Of a stretch of DNA of 64,000 nucleotides, positions 57,849-64,000 are shown piece by piece (position 1 is the first letter of the stretch; each line of letters starts with the position of its first letter). The stretch is from Streptomyces canus (lineage in GTDB: Bacteria > Actinomycetota > Actinomycetes > Streptomycetales > Streptomycetaceae). The DNA is taken from contig NZ_JAUSWW010000001.1 in NCBI RefSeq assembly GCF_030815415.1, forward strand, positions 1,860,001-1,924,000. The letters run 5' to 3'. The translations under genes and the position numbers were made by a program. The notes under the pieces were generated by a model. The model saw nothing but the letters and a program-made list of their open reading frames with translations. It made no database searches and had not been told where the DNA came from.

Positions 57849-60568
57849 GACGGGATCCGGTCTCCGATCAGGGCGAGGTTCTGGATCGCGGCGAGGGCCC
57901 ACTGGGCCGAGGAGTTGGTGGAGATCCACGGGATCTCCTCAGTGGTGCGCAGGACTGCCGGCGTCCTGACGGTGACCGGGTTCCAGTCGTTGGACGGGAA
58001 GTAGGTGTCGCTGCCGGTGTAGAACTCGTTCCACGCACGCTTGGCGAGCGTGGCATCGTCCTGGTGGTGCGCCGCGTAGGCGGTGATCCGGGAGTGGGCG
58101 GCGGGCAGCGCCGACTTCCAGGTGGAGCCGGTGAGTTGGCGCTTCTGGGCGTCCGTGGCGTTGTAGTACTGCGCGTAGTTCAGCCAGGCGGTACGGAACT
58201 CGGGCTCCTCGTCCCCGAACAACGACACGAGCTCGCTGTTGGTCTCGACGAGCCCGAACACGGCGCTCAGATGCGACACGCTCACGGCGGTACTGGTCGT
58301 GACGGCGAACTTGCCGGTGTCCGCGTCGAGCAGCCCCGTCCCGGTGAAGAAACCGTTCGGCTGAGCGGCGATCGACCGCACCGAGTTGACCAGCTTGGCC
58401 TTCGCCTCCGCCGCGTTCGGGCCCTGCCGCTCCCACTCGGTGAGCCAGGCCGCCGAGATGCCGCCCCAGTCGGTGCCGAAGCCGACCGACAGCGCGTGCT
58501 GGTCGCCGGGCGTGTAACCGTCGGCGCGGACCTTGCGCTGCGGGTCGACCTCCAGGAACGTCCGCTCCACGTCGACGAGTTCGCTCAGCAGATCGCCGGT
58601 GCGCTCGTCACCGGTGAGGAAGTAGTAGAAGCGGCGGTTGGCGGCCGTGGAGATACGGACCTGCTTGGCACTGTCCGCCCAGTGCTGCACGCCGTGCCGG
58701 GTGCCCAGGCCCGCCCACTTGCCGAGGTGGTAGACATCGACCTCGCCGGTGTGCCGGGTCATGGCCTCCGCGAACCGGAAGACCTCGGCGGAGCCGGTGC
58801 GCAGGAAGTGGTACCAGAGCCACAGGTCGGTGCCCAGCTCCGAGTTGTCCCAGGCGAATCCGCCGATGTCGTACCGCCAGACGCGCCGGTCGTTGTCGTA
58901 GGTGTGCTGGACGTCGCCGTAGTCCAGGAAGCCGTACCAGCGGTGCTGCTCACGCTGCCCGACGTAGTAGGCGAACAGCTCGTCGAGGCGATCCTCGACG
59001 ACCGCCCTGGCCTTGTCGGAACGGTCGACGGGCGCCCAGTCTCCGAACACCCCGGCCGCGTGCAGCCGTTCAGGCGTGGCGGTGAGGAGCGGCGGCGTCG
59101 CGGTGGCGGCGGCCTGCGCGGCGAGCACACCGGCCGACGGCGTCTTCTCCACGGCCCAGAAGGTCAGTTCACTGGTCCGTGCGATGCCGTACGGCGTACC
59201 GAAGCCGGGCTCGTAGTCCTCGTAGGTGATCTCCAGACCACCGTCGGACTGCTTCTCGTACGTGTCCTGCCCCAGCCCGTCGTGGTAGAAGCGCAGGTCG
59301 AGCGGGAGCGCCTCGGGCGAGTACAGCCATACGGTGGCCTCGGCGGCGTCCGTATGGGCGCCCCGGACGTCCAGTTGGGCCGGGTGGCGCTGCCAGAAGT
59401 CCCTGAGTCCGAAGGAGAGTCCGCCGCTCGCGCCACCGACGTAGCCGAAGCCGCCGGCGCGCCGCCCGGCCGCCGCGTGGATCCAGCCGTAGCCCGCCTT
59501 GGTGCGCTTGCGGACCGTGTAGCCGTCGGCGTTGGGCTGGGTGAGTGTGTAGTCGCCCCAGGCCGGGATGTAGGCGAGGCGGCTGGAGACGCGGGTGTCC
59601 CAGGTGGCGGTGTCGGGCAGCCTCTCCCCGGCGATCTGGGCGCCGCGGACCGCCGCGCCCGGGTCGCGTCGCAGCCCCGTGATGCCCTGGACGGCCTCGC
59701 TGAACAGTCCGCCGTCGGAGTCGGCAAACCGTATGTGCCGGTCGTAGGGCTGATCGCTGAGCGGCACGGTGAAGCGGACGCCGAGGCCGCGCAGGAAGTC
59801 GCCCTGGTCGGAGCCGGGCTTCTGTTCGCCGTCCCAGACGAAGGTGTGCACGAGGCGGAAGGAGTCCGCGCCGGCGAAGAAGGAGAAGCGCAGGGTGTAC
59901 GGCAGCCAGTCGCGGCCGCCCTTGCGGTGCCGGCCCTCGACGCGGACGACGGCCCGGACCGGACCGTCCTGCTCGACCTCGACCTTCTCGACCCGGCCGG
60001 CGAAGCTCTCGACGTCCGCGCCCTCTCGCACGGACTCCTGTCGCAGGGCGACCAGCTTCCCGTCCCGCGCGATCTCGGCCGCACCGCGCCGCACGCTGCG
60101 CACGACGGTGTCGGAGCCCTTGGTGCCGAACACGGCCGTGATCACACCGGTCGACACCTCGACGCGGCTGCCGGACCGGGTGACGGCGACTTTCCGCTCG
60201 GGGGCCGCCGGGCTGCCCGCCGCGAGGTTGTACGCGGAGGCCTTCGGGGCGCCGGGCGCGATCACGTGCGCGGTCCACTTCACCGAGCCGTCGGGCCAGT
60301 GGCCGGTGACCCAGCTCTGGACGGGAACGTCGTCGCCGGCGGCGGTCGTCAGCCGGAACCTCTGCTCCGGCCGGTGTGTCCCGCGGGCCCATGGCACGCC
60401 CCAGGTGGTGCCGGCGTGGGCGTCGGGCGTCGCGCCCTCCAGCCAGTGGAGTTCGGTGTCGTCCGCGTCGGCCGCGGCGGCGGTGCGGGACTGGGCCCAG
60501 GAGAACTGGGCCGCGGCGGCCGCGGCTGCGGCGCCTTTGATGACGGTGCGTCGGTCGACGCCGGGCAC
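57845..60568 (-). CDS. Tat-exported exo-rhamnogalacturonan lyase-like protein (PcRGLX/YetA-like)
   Basis: A 907-aa secreted protein, first gene of the pectin operon. Twin-arginine signal GVDRRTVIKGAAAAAAAAQF. The mature protein shows WLEGATPDAHAGTTWGVPWA, VQSWVTGHWPDGSVKWTAHV and YTLRFSFFAGADSFRLVHTF, the N-terminal beta-sandwich of YetA/PcRGLX-type exo-lyases, then an alpha-rich catalytic region (WYGFLDYGDVQHTYDNDRRV, WYHFLRTGSAEVFRFAEAMT). GTG 60568 follows CGGAGG. A LacI/cre-like site lies 24 nt upstream. Confidence 0.83.
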   Translation of the reverse strand: MPGVDRRTVIKGAAAAAAAAQFSWAQSRTAAAADADDTELHWLEGATPDAHAGTTWGVPWARGTHRPEQRFRLTTAAGDDVPVQSWVTGHWPDGSVKWTAHVIAPGAPKASAYNLAAGSPAAPERKVAVTRSGSRVEVSTGVITAVFGTKGSDTVVRSVRRGAAEIARDGKLVALRQESVREGADVESFAGRVEKVEVEQDGPVRAVVRVEGRHRKGGRDWLPYTLRFSFFAGADSFRLVHTFVWDGEQKPGSDQGDFLRGLGVRFTVPLSDQPYDRHIRFADSDGGLFSEAVQGITGLRRDPGAAVRGAQIAGERLPDTATWDTRVSSRLAYIPAWGDYTLTQPNADGYTVRKRTKAGYGWIHAAAGRRAGGFGYVGGASGGLSFGLRDFWQRHPAQLDVRGAHTDAAEATVWLYSPEALPLDLRFYHDGLGQDTYEKQSDGGLEITYEDYEPGFGTPYGIARTSELTFWAVEKTPSAGVLAAQAAATATPPLLTATPERLHAAGVFGDWAPVDRSDKARAVVEDRLDELFAYYVGQREQHRWYGFLDYGDVQHTYDNDRRVWRYDIGGFAWDNSELGTDLWLWYHFLRTGSAEVFRFAEAMTRHTGEVDVYHLGKWAGLGTRHGVQHWADSAKQVRISTAANRRFYYFLTGDERTGDLLSELVDVERTFLEVDPQRKVRADGYTPGDQHALSVGFGTDWGGISAAWLTEWERQGPNAAEAKAKLVNSVRSIAAQPNGFFTGTGLLDADTGKFAVTTSTAVSVSHLSAVFGLVETNSELVSLFGDEEPEFRTAWLNYAQYYNATDAQKRQLTGSTWKSALPAAHSRITAYAAHHQDDATLAKRAWNEFYTGSDTYFPSNDWNPVTVRTPAVLRTTEEIPWISTNSSAQWALAAIQNLALIGDRIPS

Positions 60569-60591
60569 GGGGACCTCCGGAAGATGCGAAT

Positions 60592-60605
60592 AGAAAGCGC
60601 TTGCA
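60592..60605. promoter_or_regulatory. LacI/cre-like operator before the pectin operon
   Basis: AGAAAGCGCTTGCA, with core AAGCGCTT palindromic, fits the CGxxxxCG-centred sites of LacI-family repressors. It lies just upstream of the first gene, in a short AT-richer stretch. No LacI gene is inside the window, so the reader is unknown. Confidence 0.6.
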
Positions 60606-60710
60606 TCACTACGGAGATCACTCTGTCCCCACCCTCCCCTCACTGTCGACGCTTTGGAGAGCCGTGCCACAAGAACGCAATAAAGTGATCATGAAACCGC
60701 AAGAACGAAC

Positions 60711-60750
60711 ACCGAAGGCCGGACCCGGGGATCGGGATCCGGCCTTCGGT
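60711..60750 (-). terminator. Terminator of the M23 peptidase gene
   Basis: 13-bp perfect stem ACCGAAGGCCGGA / TCCGGCCTTCGGT around a partly self-paired 14-nt loop, beginning 18 nt past the peptidase stop on the minus strand. Confidence 0.8.
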
Positions 60751-60767
60751 GGCACAGGGGGCGGGCG

Positions 60768-61730
60768 TCAGCTGACGGAGACGCCCTTCGCGCGGAGGTA
60801 GGCGAGCGGGTCCACGTCCGAGCCGTAGTCCGGCGTGGTGCGGATCTCGAAGTGGAGGTGCGGGCCGGTCACATTGCCGGTCGCGCCGGAGAGGCCGACC
60901 TGCTGGCCCTCGGCGACGGTCTGGCCGGACGAGACCGAGAGCGAGGAGAGGTGGGCGTACTGGGCGTAGTAGCCGTCGGCGAGCCTGATGACGACCTGGT
61001 TGCCGTACGCGCCGCCCCAGCCGGCGGAGACGACCGTGCCCGCGCCCACGGCCTTGAGCGAGGTGCCGGTCGGGACGACGAAGTCGACGCCCGTGTGGTA
61101 GCCGCTGGACCACATGCTGCCGGACATCCGGTACGGGGTACCGACGGTGGCGCCGGCCACGGGGAGGGTGAAGCCGCTGGAGCTGCCGGCGCCGGTCGTC
61201 TCGCTGCTCTGCGTTGCCGTCGTGTTCGACGAGGACGCCTTCGAGGATTCGGCGGATGCCGAGGACGCGGACGAAGAGGACTTCTGCTTCTCGGCCGACT
61301 TCTGCGTCCCCGCGGACTTCTCCGTGCTCGCCGCGGCCTTCTTGCCGAGGGTGAGCTTCAGACCGGGGTGGATCAGCGACGGGTCGGAACCGATGGCCTC
61401 GCGGTTGTCGGAGTAGAGCTTCTTCCAGCCACCGCTGACGTTCTGCTCGTCGGCGATTTTCGAGAGGTAGTCACCGGACCGCACCGAATAGGTGCGCGCG
61501 GTCGCGGTGTTCGCGGCGCTCTTCTCCGCTGTCTTCTTCTCGGTGGCCGTCTTCCCGGCGACCGGAAGGGACTGGACGGCCTTCGCCGAAACGGACTGCG
61601 GGGTGGCCGCGTGGGCGCCTGCGGCACCCATCAGCGGGAGGGCGAGTGCGGCGCCACCGGTGCCGGCGACGGCGATCGAACGGGTGAGGCGCTGGGCCTT
61701 CGGACGGCGGTGCTTACCCTTCGCGGGCAT
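60768..61730 (-). CDS. LysM-M23 cell-wall endopeptidase, secreted
   Basis: A 320-aa peptidoglycan hydrolase. Basic start and signal (RSIAVAGTGGAALALPLMGA), LysM domain at ~77-130 (YSVRSGDYLSKIADEQNVSG, DPSLIHPGLKLTLG), a Ser/Ala/Lys-rich linker, and an M23 metallopeptidase domain with HTGVDF and GPHLHFEI carrying the zinc ligands. It would cut peptide crosslinks during growth or spore development. The ATG at 61730 follows GAGGAA. Its leader is a ydaO riboswitch, linking expression to cyclic di-AMP. Confidence 0.93.
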   Translation of the reverse strand: MPAKGKHRRPKAQRLTRSIAVAGTGGAALALPLMGAAGAHAATPQSVSAKAVQSLPVAGKTATEKKTAEKSAANTATARTYSVRSGDYLSKIADEQNVSGGWKKLYSDNREAIGSDPSLIHPGLKLTLGKKAAASTEKSAGTQKSAEKQKSSSSASSASAESSKASSSNTTATQSSETTGAGSSSGFTLPVAGATVGTPYRMSGSMWSSGYHTGVDFVVPTGTSLKAVGAGTVVSAGWGGAYGNQVVIRLADGYYAQYAHLSSLSVSSGQTVAEGQQVGLSGATGNVTGPHLHFEIRTTPDYGSDVDPLAYLRAKGVSVS

Positions 61731-61743
61731 GGCGAATTCCTCT

Positions 61744-61885
61744 CCGGCGCCTGCGAGGTGAGCTGTCGGGTTCGGGCTGGAGATGCCCGGCCGCACCGAG
61801 GTGCGACTTAACCCCTAGCCGTTCCGGAGACCGGAACAGGCGGTTGTACCTGTGGGTCCCCCGCTCCTGCCGTTCACGGGTGAGT
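61744..61885 (-). promoter_or_regulatory. ydaO/yuaA-type cyclic di-AMP riboswitch
   Basis: On the minus strand the leader carries the conserved 3' block CCCGAACCCGACAGCTCACC followed by TCGCAGGCG, which is the ydaO hallmark. Upstream are GGCTAGGGGTTAAGTCG and GGAGCGGGGGACCCACAGG, matching the 5' joining elements. It ends ~14 nt before the peptidase ATG. In actinomycetes this class typically controls cell-wall hydrolase genes, where cyclic di-AMP turns expression off. Confidence 0.87.
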
Positions 61886-62208
61886 TGTGCGGTCCCCGGG
61901 CGGCGGCAGGATTGGGCGTCCGTCCGGATTGATGGCGAACGTAGGCGAGCAAGACGCAAAGGGACAAGTGAGAGGTTCCCGGTGAATGCGTTCCTCTTGA
62001 TCCGCTGTGAGAATTACCGGTCACCCTGCGTGAATTGCGCACGCCTCCCGCCATGCAAAACCCCTGAAAAAGAACGGGAATTACGTGAACATGACGGGCG
62101 ACACACGGTCACGGGTATGACGCTCCTCACGTGGCACCTTCACAGCTTCCCTTATTCCAGAGCGAGTTGGAATGAAGGATGATGAAGGCGCCAATTCGGA
62201 CAGACAGC
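61886..62208. other. Intergenic region holding the riboswitch promoter
   Basis: About 320 nt, less GC-rich than the rest (notably 62040-62180). It should contain the promoter for the riboswitch transcript on the minus strand and the end region of the GH36 gene. A short plus-strand frame here has no coding features. No hairpin terminator is obvious. Confidence 0.4.
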
Positions 62209-64000
62209 TCAGATGCGACGCAGCCGGAGAACTGCCGCATCCAGGTCGCCGCGCAATCCGACGCGAAGTCCGTGATGCAGCAATACGGCACCCCTGTGAA
62301 CTTCGCCCGTTTCGAGGCATTCGTACGACGCTGTCGGGTCGAGCCCGCGCAGCCGCAGCGCCGGTACGGGCTCGCCGTAGCTCTGCGCCTGGAGCCAGGC
62401 GAGCACGACGGTCTCGTCCCCGAGGACGTACTGGACGGCACTGAGCCCGCCCCGCGGCGGTCGCAGCCGGTGGAGGTCACCGCGCTGCACCACGGGCCGG
62501 ATCTCCTTGTAGAGCTCCACCCACTCACCGGCCTCGGCGAGCTCCTCCTCGCTCCACTGCGTGAGGTCGCCGCCGACGCCCAGCACCCCGGCCATGGCGC
62601 TGACGAACCGGAAACGCAGCGAGCTGACCCGGCCGTTGAGCATGGCGTTCGGGCTGTCGGTGACCCAGGCGGCCATCACGCGCGCGGGGTGAATCTGGCC
62701 GAAACCGTGCTGGATGGCGAGCCGGTCGAGCGGGTCGGTGTTGTCGGAGGTCCACACCTGGTCCGTGCGGCCCATGACACCGAGGTCGATACGGCCGCCC
62801 CCGCCCGAGCAGGACTCGAAGGCGACGCCGGGATGGGCGGCCCGCAGCCGGTCCAGCATGGCGTAGTAGGCGCGCACATGGTCGATCCAGAGGCGCTGCG
62901 GGTAGGCCTCTCCCGGCCAGCCGGCGTCGGTGAAGCTGCGGTTGAAGTCCCACTTCACATAATCGATCGGGGCGCTGCTCAGGAGTGCGTCGAGATGGCC
63001 CCAGAGGTACTCCTGGACGTCCTCGCGCGCGAGGTTCAGCACGAGCTGATTACGGAACTCCGTCCGCTTTCGTCCCGCTTGGTGCTGCACCCAGTCCGGG
63101 TGCGCCCGGTACAGCTCGCTGTCCGGATTGACCATCTCGGGCTCGACCCAGATGCCGAACTGCATGCCGAGCGCGTGCACGTAGTCGGCGAGGGGCTTCA
63201 GGCCGCCCGGGAAACGGTCGCGGTTGGGCGTCCAGTCGCCGAGGCCGGCGCGGTCGCTGGTGCGGGTGCCGAACCAGCCGTCGTCGACCACGAACAGCTC
63301 GACGCCGATCGCCGCGGCCCGCCGGGCGAGGGTGCCCTGCTGCTCCTCGGAGATGTCGAACTCGGTGGCCTCCCAGGAGTTGAACAGCACCGGCCGGTCC
63401 CGGTCGGCGTCCGGGATGACGTACGCCCGCTGGTACGCGTGCCAGGCCCGGCTCGCCCCGCCGAAGCCGCCGTCGCTCCACAGGCCGGCGAAGACGGGCG
63501 TCGTGAAGGACTCCCCCGCCGCCAGCCGCAGCAGGCCCGACTCGTCGTGTCCGACGCCGCCGGTGATCTGCACGCGCGCGTCGGAGAGCTGGGCCACGGC
63601 GATGCGCCAGGAGCCCGACCAGCCGAGGGCGCAGCCGTAGACCTCGCCGCGCTCCTCGGTGGCGTCCGTGTCCAGCGCCACCCACGGCAGGTACTGGTGC
63701 CCGGTGTGCCCGCGGCGGCTGCCGATGACCCTCTCGCCGTAGGTGAGCGGGGCGCCGGTCAGCCGGGACTCGGCGGCCCAGCGGCCGTGCAGATGGGACA
63801 GCCGCCAGTCCTCGCGGTCGGGCAGGGTCCAGGTGGCGGAGTCGGCGCGCAGGAGCTCCACGGTCTCGGGCCCCTGGTTGTCCAGGGTCACCCAGCGCTC
63901 CACCACATCGCCGCGCATCCGGTAGTGCAGCGTGATCGCCAGTCCTCCGTCACGGAACCGGAGCCGCAGCTCGCCGCCCTCCGTGTCGCCGGAGGTCTCG
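62209..64000 (-). CDS. Alpha-galactosidase, glycoside hydrolase family 36 (5' end beyond window)
   Basis: The last ~597 codons of a GH36 enzyme; the start lies beyond the right edge. It shows the N-terminal beta-supersandwich (VERWVTLDNQGPETVELLRA), then the TIM barrel: RPVLFNSWEATEFDISEEQQ, ELFVVDDGWFGTR, GIWVEPEMVNPDSELY, the nucleophile in YVKWDFNRSF and the acid/base in VWTSDNTDPLDRL. No signal is visible in the part present. It would remove alpha-1,6-galactose from oligosaccharides, compatible with plant-polymer use by the neighbouring pectin operon. Confidence 0.93.
   Translation of the reverse strand, partial: ETSGDTEGGELRLRFRDGGLAITLHYRMRGDVVERWVTLDNQGPETVELLRADSATWTLPDREDWRLSHLHGRWAAESRLTGAPLTYGERVIGSRRGHTGHQYLPWVALDTDATEERGEVYGCALGWSGSWRIAVAQLSDARVQITGGVGHDESGLLRLAAGESFTTPVFAGLWSDGGFGGASRAWHAYQRAYVIPDADRDRPVLFNSWEATEFDISEEQQGTLARRAAAIGVELFVVDDGWFGTRTSDRAGLGDWTPNRDRFPGGLKPLADYVHALGMQFGIWVEPEMVNPDSELYRAHPDWVQHQAGRKRTEFRNQLVLNLAREDVQEYLWGHLDALLSSAPIDYVKWDFNRSFTDAGWPGEAYPQRLWIDHVRAYYAMLDRLRAAHPGVAFESCSGGGGRIDLGVMGRTDQVWTSDNTDPLDRLAIQHGFGQIHPARVMAAWVTDSPNAMLNGRVSSLRFRFVSAMAGVLGVGGDLTQWSEEELAEAGEWVELYKEIRPVVQRGDLHRLRPPRGGLSAVQYVLGDETVVLAWLQAQSYGEPVPALRLRGLDPTASYECLETGEVHRGAVLLHHGLRVGLRGDLDAAVLRLRRI

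Noticed and set aside
62172..62444. Small plus-strand gene starting near 62172
   Set aside because: It is antisense to the conserved C-terminus of the GH36 enzyme and its translation is Arg-rich noise.

Overview
The window looks like a Streptomyces chromosome. GC is very high, GTG and TTG starts are common, stop/start overlaps of the ATGA, GTGA and TGATG kind are frequent, there is a CvnA-D conservon, and many exported polymer-acting enzymes carry twin-arginine or Sec signals. A tdh-kbl pair next to a conservon fits a Streptomyces chromosome arm (inference from memory of S. coelicolor gene order).

1-17.4 kb is an exopolysaccharide or cell-wall glycopolymer locus of the Wzx/Wzy type. It holds an initiating phosphosugar transferase, an NDP-sugar epimerase, an aminotransferase fused to a PglF/CapD-type dehydratase, four glycosyltransferases, two methyltransferases, a 2-oxoglutarate/Fe(II) oxygenase, a flippase, a polymerase, a Wzz-like protein with a degenerate kinase domain, an LCP ligase and a TetR regulator. 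The transcription units alternate in direction. Each of the four divergent nodes contains the same 23-bp palindrome (588, 4137, 7163, 16572), and each of the three convergent junctions overlaps (28, 4 and 116 nt). This looks like one regulon with bidirectional operators, perhaps read by the TetR protein at 16633. A lower-GC beta-helix protein follows (17.8-18.9 kb).

19.2-23.3 kb is a compact natural-product operon: an MbtH-adenylation-carrier-thioester reductase protein whose stop overlaps the start of a leucyl/phenylalanyl-tRNA transferase-like gene. This matches the tRNA-dependent NRPS/LFT logic described for S. lividans 66. I infer a short peptide aldehyde or alcohol in which an aminoacyl group from tRNA is added to a carrier-bound, probably basic, amino acid.

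23.3-34.6 kb is a signalling and transport region: a membrane GGDEF-EAL protein, a decayed SpoIIE-type phosphatase, a three-gene sugar ABC importer and a large GAF/SpoIIE/ATPase regulator. tRNA-Pro(GGG) at 34.78 kb separates this accessory-looking stretch from more conserved genes on the right.

34.9-54.6 kb holds a broken MFS gene, small regulators (XRE-cupin, LysR), a B12-radical SAM enzyme, the kbl-tdh threonine catabolic pair, a GOLPH3-like protein, a conservon with an extra GAF gene, metallo-hydrolase and MOSC proteins, an amino-acid dehydrogenase with a TetR partner, and exported SIMPL and SGNH proteins.

54.7-64 kb is a pectin (rhamnogalacturonan) degradation operon: exo-lyase-like protein, truncated esterase, family 11 lyase and a jelly-roll protein, preceded by a LacI/cre-like operator. 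Next come a LysM-M23 cell-wall hydrolase under a ydaO c-di-AMP riboswitch and, at the right edge, most of a GH36 alpha-galactosidase.
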